A stretch of 5,134 bases of DNA, from contig JAJXYP010000042.1 in the NCBI GenBank assembly GCA_021780545.1, positions 1 to 5,134 of the forward strand, in the 5' to 3' direction. Both the position numbers and the translations under genes were made by a program. The stretch is from a bacterium (lineage in GTDB: Bacteria; Patescibacteriota; Minisyncoccia; UBA6257; 2-01-FULL-56-20). The notes under the pieces are model-generated. The model was not told where the DNA came from. It did no database searches and was given only the letters and a program-made list of their open reading frames with translations. Below are positions 1 through 5,134 of the stretch, piece by piece (the first letter of the stretch is position 1; each line of letters begins with the position of its first letter).

Positions 1-1239
1 TTCCGATCTGGCGTAGCGATATCTATTCTCGTACGAAAAGAGGGTGTCAAACGTGGCCTCGGCTCGGTGCATCACGCTCAATTCTACGGCACCCGCGAAA
101 ACAAATTTGCGGCTCTCAATGCAAATGATATGCACTCGATTAAGTGGGTAAAATTGCAATATGTGGAGCCGTCATATTTCTTTGTTCCAAAAGATTTTGA
201 TTCTGAAGAGAAATATCGTGAGGGTTTTGGTATTGATGAGTTGATGACATTCTACAATTCGGGCATACAGACAAAAAACGATGCTCTATCAATGCGCTTT
301 AACAATCGGGAGTTAGAAAATACCTTGCAGGATTTCCAAACCGACTCCATTGATGAATTACGAAGCAAGTATCATCTCAAAGATACATCTGGCTGGAGTG
401 TAGCAAAAGCTAAATCAAGTCTCGAAAAAGATTTTTCAAAAATCGACGTCCTGTATCGTCCCTTTGATGTTCGCCATAGCATACTGCAAAGCCAATCCGG
501 CGGATTTATTGGCAGGTCTCGTTACGATACTGCAAAACATTTTTTGAAGGATAACCTAGGATTAATAACAGTGAGGCAACAAAGTACTTTTGATTTCCAG
601 CATATTTTGGCAACAAAATGGATGATTGAAAGTGGTGCGATTTCACTACAGACGAAAGAATGGGGATATATATTCCCTCTATATCTCTATCCTGTCGATG
701 GCGCACGCAAGCCAAATCTTGAAAAAAGAATTGTCGCCAAGATTGAAAAAATTATCGGCCCAGTTTCGCCGGAAGATATTTTCGATTATATCTACGCCGT
801 CCTGCACTCGCCGAGATACCGCGAAAAGTATAAAGAATTTCTCAAGATAGATTTTCCGCGCGTGCCGTATTCAAAAGACAAAAACCAATTTACGACGCTT
901 GTCGCGTTCGGAAAAGAATTACGGGAGTTGCACCTGCTCGAATCGCCGAAAGTAAATCGGCTCATAACCACATACCCCATCGCGGGCTCGAATGTCGTCG
1001 AGACGGTCAAATACCAAGACGGCAACGTGTATATCAACAAGGAGCAATATTTCGGCGGCGTGCCGGAGGCGGCTTGGAACTTTTGGATCGGCGGTTATCA
1101 ACCGGCCCAGAAATGGCTGAAAGACCGAAAGGGTCGCGCACTGTCGAATAGCGACATTGAGCACTACCAAAAGATGATCGTCGCTCTCGTCGAGACATAT
1201 CGGGTTATGGGAGCAATAGACGAAACTCACATGTTTTAG
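1..1239 (+). CDS. Type ISP restriction-modification enzyme, C-terminal part (5' end outside window)
   Basis: The reading frame is open from the first base, so the GTG at 67 is not the start; 412 residues are visible. Complete Type ISP enzymes are large single chains carrying nuclease, helicase, adenine methyltransferase, coupler and target-recognition parts; they methylate their own site and cut foreign DNA. Only the end is here. The first residues (GVAISILVRKEG) look like the strand following the catalytic NPPY motif of the methyltransferase. Family-typical blocks follow: YRPFD at visible residues 152-156 with a GRSRYD element shortly after, PLYLYP at 226-231, the SPEDIFDYIYAVLHSPRY helix at about 256-273, and the closing block WNFWIGGYQPAQKWLKDRKG at 359-378. 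These match the LlaBIII-type C-terminal specificity domain. Composition is mosaic: about 39% GC over 121-780 and about 53% over 901-1200 by hand count. A related Type IIG enzyme is the alternative, since the upstream domains are unseen. Confidence 0.88.
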   Translation, partial: FRSGVAISILVRKEGVKRGLGSVHHAQFYGTRENKFAALNANDMHSIKWVKLQYVEPSYFFVPKDFDSEEKYREGFGIDELMTFYNSGIQTKNDALSMRFNNRELENTLQDFQTDSIDELRSKYHLKDTSGWSVAKAKSSLEKDFSKIDVLYRPFDVRHSILQSQSGGFIGRSRYDTAKHFLKDNLGLITVRQQSTFDFQHILATKWMIESGAISLQTKEWGYIFPLYLYPVDGARKPNLEKRIVAKIEKIIGPVSPEDIFDYIYAVLHSPRYREKYKEFLKIDFPRVPYSKDKNQFTTLVAFGKELRELHLLESPKVNRLITTYPIAGSNVVETVKYQDGNVYINKEQYFGGVPEAAWNFWIGGYQPAQKWLKDRKGRALSNSDIEHYQKMIVALVETYRVMGAIDETHMF

Positions 1240-1284
1240 GCCAGTTTCCCCGTGAAATAAAAACTGTTCTTGAGTCGTAGTAGT

Positions 1285-1290
1285 TATATA
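1285..1290 (+). promoter_or_regulatory. Possible -10 box (TATATA) for a leaderless sigma factor gene
   Basis: TATATA ends six bases before the ATG at 1297, the distance expected if transcription starts on the start codon. No convincing -35 hexamer lies 16-18 bases upstream, and no ECF-type AAC/CGT pair at usual spacing is visible. Supported mainly by position and by a similar arrangement at the PheRS gene. Confidence 0.3.
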
Positions 1291-1296
1291 AGGTCC

Positions 1297-1857
1297 ATGA
1301 CGCCAGAAAAAACCGACGAGGAAATCGCGGTGCAGGTTCAGGCGGGCGATGCAGAATCATTCCGCTTCCTTATCGAACGATACGAGCCGAAAATGGCCCG
1401 GTACGCCAAACGGTTCCTCTTCGGGGGCGATGATGTCAAGGATCTTTTACAGGAGGTCTTCATTAAGGTATACGTCAACATCAAGAGTTTTGATGCGAAC
1501 CGCCGCTTTTCCCCCTGGATTTATCGCGTCGCGCACAACGAATTTGTGAATGCGCTGAAGAAACGGAATAAAGAACGGGGCAACATCTCTCTTTTTTACG
1601 TCGACGTATTATTCCCGCATCCGATTGCCAAGGAGACGGCCGAGGAAGCGGTGACGCAGCGCGAAATCAGAGAAACGCTCGAGAAGTCGCTTGGGCAGCT
1701 GGATCCGAAATATCGCGACCCGCTTGTTTTGTATTATCTCGAAGACATGGATTATAAGGCCATCGCGGATATTTTGCGGATACCGGTTTCAACGGTCGGG
1801 GTGCGCCTGCAGCGAGGGAAGGCGCTCCTTAAAACGTTTCTGGCCGAAAAACAATAA
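1297..1857 (+). CDS. ECF-like sigma-70 family RNA polymerase sigma factor
   Basis: A 186-residue alternative sigma factor that would direct RNA polymerase core to a special promoter set. Region 2 spans about residues 22-90: the FLIERYEPKMARYAKRF helix, the core-binding DLLQEVFIKVY block at 49-59, and the -10-recognising stretch FSPWIYRVAHNEFVNALKKR at 71-90. A short acidic linker follows. Region 4 at about 126-182 holds LDPKYRDPLVLYYLEDMDY and the helix-turn-helix AIADILRIPVSTVGVRLQRG (155-174) that would contact the -35 element. The length fits a two-domain ECF factor. I chose the ATG at 1297: a TTG at 1270 is in frame but adds nine non-conserved residues and has no ribosome-binding site. 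The ATG lacks a proper one too; AAGG ends only three bases before it. The next gene encodes a membrane protein 62 bases downstream, the usual place for a regulator of the factor. Confidence 0.92.
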   Translation: MTPEKTDEEIAVQVQAGDAESFRFLIERYEPKMARYAKRFLFGGDDVKDLLQEVFIKVYVNIKSFDANRRFSPWIYRVAHNEFVNALKKRNKERGNISLFYVDVLFPHPIAKETAEEAVTQREIRETLEKSLGQLDPKYRDPLVLYYLEDMDYKAIADILRIPVSTVGVRLQRGKALLKTFLAEKQ

Positions 1858-1906
1858 TCAATTAACTAATACTATTTTTTAACAGCATGCCGCCGGAGCA
1901 TCACGT

Positions 1907-1916
1907 AGGGGAGGAG
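1907..1916 (+). promoter_or_regulatory. Strong Shine-Dalgarno site that decides the start at 1920
   Basis: AGGGGAGGAG lies immediately before the ATG at 1920. It is the only clear Shine-Dalgarno sequence placed before a family-typical start in this window, and it favours 1920 over the in-frame ATG at 1887, which has none. Confidence 0.7.
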
Positions 1917-1919
1917 ATC

Positions 1920-2585
1920 ATGTCAGCCATCAAAAGTGGAGACGTTAAAATGCGTCCACGATGGTATTTCATGCTGCGCGGGGCGTTGGCGATACTCGCA
2001 ATCACGATCGTCATCCTGGCGGCCGTGTTTTTCATCAGTTTTGTTGTCTTTTTCCTTCGGAAAACCGGAGAATGGTTCGTGCCCATGTTCGGTCTTCAAG
2101 GATGGTATGCCATTTTTACCGGTTTGCCCTGGGTTTTGGTTTGCCTTTCGGGAATTTTCGTCGTGATGCTTGCCATTCTGGCCCAACGGTATCCTTTCGG
2201 ATACCAGTGGCCGCTCTTTTATTCCGTGCTGGGAGCGTTTTTCCTCGTGGGCAGTATGAGTTTCCTCTTTATCAGGACTTCGTTTTATCGGACGTTCTTC
2301 GACTCGTCGATTCCCCGGGAAATCCCGTTGTTGAGCGAATATTATCCGGACGGCGGCTTATTGGTCCCGGCGAACATCAGGCGCGGGCAGGTGATTGCGG
2401 TTTTGCCGGATGGCTTTGTTATTCAAGGGCAGCTTTTGGGCGATACGTCAACAATCCTCGTTGCTTCTGATACGGTTTTCCCCGATAATACGGTCATTCA
2501 TCCCGGCGATGTTGTTGTGATCTTCGCGAAAAGCAGCTCGGGCACGATAGTTGAAGCCGGTGGTATAGAAAAAATTACGCCATAA
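1920..2585 (+). CDS. Three-helix membrane protein partnered with the sigma factor; possible anti-sigma factor
   Basis: A 221-residue protein of unnamed family. A short cytoplasmic N-terminus with a basic MRPRW motif (residues 11-15) precedes three hydrophobic helices at about 21-46, 62-88 and 98-118. The remaining ~100 residues are polar and beta-rich, with many V/I-G turns (ANIRRGQVIAVLPDGFVIQG at 151-170, HPGDVVVIF at 194-202). The positive-inside rule puts the N-terminus inside and the C-terminal domain outside. It follows the sigma factor by 62 bases on the same strand, so it may hold the factor at the membrane and release it on an envelope signal. That role is inferred from context: no zinc anti-sigma (HxxxCxxC) motif or other named anti-sigma domain is visible. 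The in-frame ATG at 1887 would add eleven residues but lacks a ribosome-binding site. A weak TACTAT box at 1870-1875 could give this gene its own promoter. Confidence 0.75.
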   Translation: MSAIKSGDVKMRPRWYFMLRGALAILAITIVILAAVFFISFVVFFLRKTGEWFVPMFGLQGWYAIFTGLPWVLVCLSGIFVVMLAILAQRYPFGYQWPLFYSVLGAFFLVGSMSFLFIRTSFYRTFFDSSIPREIPLLSEYYPDGGLLVPANIRRGQVIAVLPDGFVIQGQLLGDTSTILVASDTVFPDNTVIHPGDVVVIFAKSSSGTIVEAGGIEKITP

Positions 2586-2650
2586 CAGGCGGATGACCGC
2601 GTCTTGCGCGGGAGCACTGAAAGAAAAAAAATAAAGGTCTGTAGTATAGA

Positions 2651-2697
2651 GATGTTGGGGATGCGCCGCAGGGCCCGCCGGCGCAACCGCCAACATT
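2651..2697 (+). other. Long imperfect hairpin downstream of the membrane protein gene
   Basis: ATGTTGG (2652-2658) pairs with CCAACAT (2690-2696). GG then pairs with CC across one bulged G (2689), an A-A mismatch follows, and TGCGCC (2662-2667) pairs with GGCGCA (2680-2685) around a 12-base GC-rich loop. That makes 15 base pairs, plus a possible G-T closing pair. No T-run follows on either strand at the right distance, so it is not a standard intrinsic terminator. It may act as a 3'-end barrier, a protein site, or part of an RNA. Confidence 0.6.
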
Positions 2698-2897
2698 GAA
2701 AACAAAGGCCGAGAAAATAATGACGAACGACATAACACTACGAACTAAAAACAACCATTCATGTGACATCTCTTTTTGAAGAAAAAATAAATACGAAATC
2801 TAGCTCTTTCCATGCCGGTCCGCCACCATTGGCATATGCCGGGAGGTTCGAAAAAGCTTAGGCGCGAACCATCATCCCATCGGCGACTAGCATTATC

Positions 2898-2940
2898 ACC
2901 AACTCCCCTCCGCTTCGACCCGGACGGGGAGTTTGGTATT
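2898..2940 (+). terminator. Terminator-like hairpin just upstream of the PheRS promoter
   Basis: ACC plus AACTCCCC (2898-2908) pairs with GGGGAGTT, a bulged T, and GGT (2926-2937). The inner stem is TCCG/CGGA (2909-2912/2921-2924) with one bulged C and the loop CTTCGACC. This gives 15 base pairs with two bulges. The + strand tail GTTTGGTATTTG is T-rich but interrupted, so termination may be partial. Its position directly before the TTGAAA of the next promoter fits insulation of the PheRS gene from upstream transcription. Confidence 0.5.
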
Positions 2941-2969
2941 TGAAAGCTATGCCGGAAACATGATACATT
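2940..2969 (+). promoter_or_regulatory. Housekeeping-type promoter for PheRS, probably giving a leaderless mRNA
   Basis: TTGAAA (2940-2945) is followed by an 18-base spacer and TACATT (2964-2969), preceded by an extended -10 TG (2961-2962). Transcription would begin seven or eight bases after the -10 box, at 2976-2977, which is the A of the PheRS ATG. No Shine-Dalgarno sequence lies before that ATG, consistent with a leaderless message. Confidence 0.5.
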
Positions 2970-2976
2970 CATCGGT

Positions 2977-4107
2977 ATGGAGTACCCAATTTTATTAACC
3001 GAGCAGGAGGCTGCGCTGAAGGACCTGGCGGGTCGGACGGATGCCGAAGCGGCCCGAATCAGGCGGTATCTCGCGCTGCCGGATCTTTCCCGGACCGACG
3101 GGAGTCCGCTTATGGAAATTGTGACAATCGTGCGGAAGCTGCCGGTTCTTGCCGGATTCGACAATGTAGTGATTCCGGAAGTGGTGCCGGCCGACGTCAA
3201 TTTCAATCTTTTTGACTTCGCGTCCGATCACCCGGCGCGCAGCCGTTCAGACACTTATTATGTGGACGACCGGAACATTCTGCGCACGCACGATACGGTG
3301 ATGTGGTATTACTACCTTAACCTGCCCGAGGTGAAGGCGCGGATTGCGAAGGGCGATGAGTTGGGGGTCGTTTGCTACGGCAAGGTTTACCGGAAAGACG
3401 AGATTGATCGGAAACATATGAATATTTTCCATCAGTTCGGTGGATTGTATCTGGCGCCCGCGGCGAAACGGCAGGTCACGCTCGATGATTTGCGCGACGT
3501 CCTGAGCCGGATTGTGAAGGGGCTTTTCGGCGAAGATGTCCGCTATCGTTTCCTCGATGACGCGTTCCCATACACCGATCCTTCGCTTCAGGTGGAGGTT
3601 GAGGTCGGGGGGCAGTGGCTGGAAATCCTGGGCGGCGGAATGCCGAAACAGAGCGTACTGAAGAATTTCGGCGTTGAAGGATATAACGGCTGGGCGTTCG
3701 GGTTCGGGCTGGAGCGCCTCGCGATTATGAGCATGGAGCTCCCCGACATTCGTTTGCTTTGGTCCTCCGATGAACGGGTTAAGAAGCAGCTTCACCTTGG
3801 GCAGAAATTCGCGGAGGTCAGCAAATATCCGCCGGTGATCCGTGATATTTCGTTCGTCGTGCCGAAGCGTTTTTCTCCGAACGATTACTTCGATTTAGTC
3901 CGCGACATCGCCGGAGATCTGGTTGAGCAGGTCGAGCTGATCGACGAATATGAAAACGAAGCGAAATTCGGCGCCGACCGGAAGAGTTATGCCTATCGCG
4001 TTATTTACCGCGCGGCTGACCGGACGCTTACAAACGAAGAAGTCGACCTGTTGCATAAAAAGTTAGAGGAGGCGACTATTCGTGAGTTTGGCGCCGAAAT
4101 CCGGTAG
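2977..4107 (+). CDS. pheS: Single-chain (mitochondrial-type) phenylalanine--tRNA ligase
   Basis: A 376-residue cytosolic enzyme expected to attach phenylalanine to tRNA-Phe with ATP. The class II core runs from about residue 60 to 272. It contains DHPARSRSDTYYVDD (84-98), the substrate loop LRTHDTVMW (102-110), motif 2 GKVYRKDEID (135-144) with Arg139, FHQF (151-154), FPYTDPS (197-203), WLEILGGGM (214-222), and motif 3 GWAFGFGLERLAI (238-250) with Arg247; Ala240 sits where Phe enzymes carry alanine. Residues 283-376 form an FDX-ACB anticodon-binding domain (YPPVIRDISF, GDLVEQVELIDEY, RTLTNEEV), normally the last domain of bacterial PheT. The PheS N-terminal coiled coil and the PheT editing domain are absent. 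Order and length match mitochondrial PheRS (FARS2), and I recall similar chains from Parcubacteria. Proofreading of Tyr-tRNA-Phe should be lacking. The symbol denotes the catalytic part only. The tRNA-maturing CCA gene follows. Other HTS-loop synthetases (SepRS-like) are unlikely given motif 3 and the FDX-ACB. Confidence 0.93.
   Translation: MEYPILLTEQEAALKDLAGRTDAEAARIRRYLALPDLSRTDGSPLMEIVTIVRKLPVLAGFDNVVIPEVVPADVNFNLFDFASDHPARSRSDTYYVDDRNILRTHDTVMWYYYLNLPEVKARIAKGDELGVVCYGKVYRKDEIDRKHMNIFHQFGGLYLAPAAKRQVTLDDLRDVLSRIVKGLFGEDVRYRFLDDAFPYTDPSLQVEVEVGGQWLEILGGGMPKQSVLKNFGVEGYNGWAFGFGLERLAIMSMELPDIRLLWSSDERVKKQLHLGQKFAEVSKYPPVIRDISFVVPKRFSPNDYFDLVRDIAGDLVEQVELIDEYENEAKFGADRKSYAYRVIYRAADRTLTNEEVDLLHKKLEEATIREFGAEIR
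4065..4072 (+). promoter_or_regulatory. Shine-Dalgarno-like AGAGGAGG inside the end of the PheRS gene
   Basis: AGAGGAGG ends nine bases before a GTG at 4082 that is in frame with the CCA enzyme, so it could set an earlier start overlapping PheRS by 26 bases. The same bases encode Glu-Glu-Ala in PheRS, so they may be coincidental. Confidence 0.35.
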
Positions 4108-4111
4108 CCCG

Positions 4112-4148
4112 CACTGCCGCCGCCGCAACCACCACCACTGCCGCCGCT
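4112..4148 (+). repeat. Low-complexity trinucleotide-like tract with a 12-base direct repeat
   Basis: CACTGCCGCCGC occurs at 4112-4123 and again at 4136-4147, separated by a CAACCACCAC-type run. The tract lies between the PheRS stop and the ATG of the CCA enzyme and keeps that enzyme's frame open. Confidence 0.7.
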
Positions 4149-4165
4149 GTCGGAACACAAATACC

Positions 4166-5134
4166 ATGAACAAAAAGAAATCCATCGCGGTTCCCGATGA
4201 GGTCCGTGATTTATGCGTCCGGCTGGCGACAGGGGGTTTTGAGGCGCATCTTGTCGGGGGTTGCGTCCGGGACATCCTCCTTGGGCGCGAGCCGAAGGAT
4301 TGGGATGTCGCGACAAATGCGAAGCCCGACGAAGTCCAGGCTCTGTTCCCGGATAGCGTGTACGAAAACGCATTTGGCACCGTCGGCGTAAAGACAGAAT
4401 CGAAAGATCCACGGACGGCGGTCATTGAGGTAACGAGTTACCGGATCGAGGGCGGATACCGCGACAAGCGGCACCCGGATGTGGTTGCCTTTGCGAAAAC
4501 GATAGAAGAGGATTTGTCGCGGCGGGATTTCACGGTAAACGCGATGGCAATGGATTTAGCGGGGCGCATCGTCGACCCGTGGGGCGGCGAGCGCGATATT
4601 GAACGGCGCATCGTGCGGACGGTCGGCGATCCGGGGGAGCGGTTCGCCGAGGACGCTCTGCGCCTGATGCGCGCGGTGCGGTTTTCGGTCGAGCTTGATT
4701 TCGAGATCGATTCCGCGACGCGGGCGGCTGCGGCCAAGCTTGCGTCGGAGCTTGAGGCGATTGCCAAGGAGCGTATCCGCGATGAATTTACGAAAATCAT
4801 CATGACGCCCGGAGCGGCGCGGGGCGTCCTTCTCCTTGAGGATCTGGGCCTTCTGAAATTCATCCTGCCCGAACTTCGCGAAGGGATCGGGGTTGGCCAG
4901 AATAAGCATCATGTGTATTCGGTATTTGAGCACAATATTCGTGCGCTCGATTACGCCGCGGGCCAGGATTATTCGTTCGAGATCCGGATGTCGTCGCTCC
5001 TGCATGATGTCGGTAAGCCGCGCTCAAAAAAGGGGGACGGGCCGGACTCCACCTTCTATCAGCACGAATATATCGGGGCGAAGATGGCGGTGAAAATGCT
5101 TGACCGGCTCCGGTATCCCCGCGGCGTAATCGAG
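4166..5134 (+). CDS. cca: CCA-adding tRNA nucleotidyltransferase with HD domain (3' end outside window)
   Basis: An enzyme of the class II nucleotidyltransferase family that adds or repairs the 3' CCA of tRNAs from CTP and ATP without a template; 323 residues are visible and the frame runs off the window. The head domain has HLVGGCVRDILLGREPKDWD (28-47) with catalytic Asp45 and Asp47, then the neck motif RRDFTVNAM (119-127) and VDPWGG (136-141). The nucleotide-selecting element EDALRLMRAVRF (162-173) has Asp163 and Arg166 placed to read the incoming base. An HD phosphohydrolase-like domain begins near 245, with His248/His249, His256, the HD pair LLHDVGKP (278-285), and FYQHEYIGAKM at 297-307. 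A-adding, CC-adding or poly(A) polymerase relatives cannot be excluded without the C-terminus. The ATG at 4166 gives a family-typical N-terminus but has no ribosome-binding site. The GTG at 4082 has one and would add 28 residues. It follows PheRS by 58 bases and is probably cotranscribed. Confidence 0.9.
   Translation, partial: MNKKKSIAVPDEVRDLCVRLATGGFEAHLVGGCVRDILLGREPKDWDVATNAKPDEVQALFPDSVYENAFGTVGVKTESKDPRTAVIEVTSYRIEGGYRDKRHPDVVAFAKTIEEDLSRRDFTVNAMAMDLAGRIVDPWGGERDIERRIVRTVGDPGERFAEDALRLMRAVRFSVELDFEIDSATRAAAAKLASELEAIAKERIRDEFTKIIMTPGAARGVLLLEDLGLLKFILPELREGIGVGQNKHHVYSVFEHNIRALDYAAGQDYSFEIRMSSLLHDVGKPRSKKGDGPDSTFYQHEYIGAKMAVKMLDRLRYPRGVIE

Larger units (their letters stand above)
2586..2976 (+). 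other. 391-base region without a convincing gene; structured, possibly holding a small transcript
   Basis: No frame resembles a known protein. The tiny frames are 2593-2634 (13 codons, beginning eight bases after the previous stop), 2652-2699 (15 codons, Arg-rich, lying wholly within a hairpin), 2720-2779 (19 codons) and 2812-2943 (43 codons, beginning MPVRHHWHMPGG; it reads through the hairpin at 2898-2937). None has a good ribosome-binding site. Base-paired elements are hairpins at 2651-2697 and 2898-2937, a smaller stem GGTTCG/CGAACC at 2845-2850/2865-2870 that can extend with GGGA/TCCC, and a perfect palindrome GGCATATGCC at 2831-2840. ATGCCGG occurs three times (2812, 2836, 2949). I found no tRNA, tmRNA, RNase P, SRP RNA or T-box signature. 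Confidence 0.6.

Noticed and set aside
67..69. GTG as the start of the restriction enzyme gene
   Set aside because: The frame is open to base 1 and the upstream residues (GVAISILVRKEG) fit the family, so the gene enters from outside the window.
1242..1270. CAGTTT/AAACTG stem as a terminator for the restriction enzyme gene
   Set aside because: The stem is only six pairs, AT-rich, with a 13-base loop and no proper T-run after it.
1270..1296. TTG at 1270 as the sigma factor start
   Set aside because: It adds nine residues outside the conserved domain, has no ribosome-binding site, and the possible -10 box lies inside it.
2597..2611. CCGCG/CGCGG hairpin with nearby A-run as a terminator
   Set aside because: The stem is five pairs. 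On the + strand an A-run follows instead of a T-run, and on the - strand the T-run precedes the stem.
2840..2875. GGTTCGAA resembling a tRNA T-arm
   Set aside because: The loop is 14 bases and no acceptor, D or anticodon arms surround it.
2700..2976. T-box or phenylalanine attenuator leader ahead of PheRS
   Set aside because: There is no AGGGTGGTACCGCG-like T-box sequence and no Phe-rich leader peptide. The likely promoter lies downstream of the terminator-like hairpin.
2745..3206. 153-codon open frame on the - strand
   Set aside because: Half of it is the antisense shadow of the PheRS gene, the rest covers hairpins, and the protein is low-complexity with no recognisable domain.
3247..3795. 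182-codon open frame on the - strand
   Set aside because: It lies fully antisense to the strongly conserved PheRS core, and GC-rich codon use in that gene explains the lack of stops.
4438..5005. Two overlapping - strand open frames of 141 and 149 codons
   Set aside because: Both are antisense to the CCA enzyme and Arg/Ser-rich, typical of reversed GC-rich coding sequence.
1..5134. CRISPR array, insertion sequence or prophage segment
   Set aside because: No spaced repeat series, transposase, terminal inverted repeats or phage genes are visible.

Overview
The window reads as chromosomal DNA of an uncultivated bacterium, most likely a member of the Patescibacteria/CPR (Parcubacteria-like). Three things point there: an ECF-type sigma factor followed by a three-helix membrane protein, a pairing I recall from such genomes; a phenylalanyl-tRNA synthetase that is a single chain instead of the usual bacterial alpha2beta2 enzyme; and several genes that lack a Shine-Dalgarno sequence. 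This placement is inference from protein character and memory, not a database match. All genes lie on the + strand. No coding frame contains an internal TGA, so nothing suggests a recoded genetic code.

Layout. Positions 1-1239 hold the C-terminal part of a Type ISP restriction-modification enzyme (coupler/target-recognition end); its nuclease, helicase and methyltransferase parts would lie upstream of the window. Its first two thirds are AT-rich and its end is much more GC-rich. Positions 1297-1857 encode the ECF-like sigma factor and 1920-2585 the three-helix membrane protein, probably one expression unit and possibly a sigma/anti-sigma pair. Positions 2586-2976 have no convincing gene. They contain two strong imperfect hairpins (2651-2697 and 2898-2937), a short 43-codon open frame, and a promoter-like pair just before the next gene. 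Positions 2977-4107 encode a mitochondrial-type monomeric PheRS (catalytic core plus FDX-ACB anticodon-binding domain). From 4166, or from an alternative GTG at 4082 with a good ribosome-binding site, to the window edge runs a CCA-adding tRNA nucleotidyltransferase with an HD domain.

How they work together. PheRS and the CCA enzyme act in sequence on tRNA: the second builds the 3' CCA end that the first charges. The sigma factor and membrane protein look like an envelope or stress signalling pair. The restriction enzyme is an accessory defence gene whose composition suggests separate acquisition. The most noteworthy points are the organelle-like PheRS with an altered substrate loop, its apparently leaderless promoter directly behind a terminator-like hairpin, and the unresolved start of the CCA enzyme.
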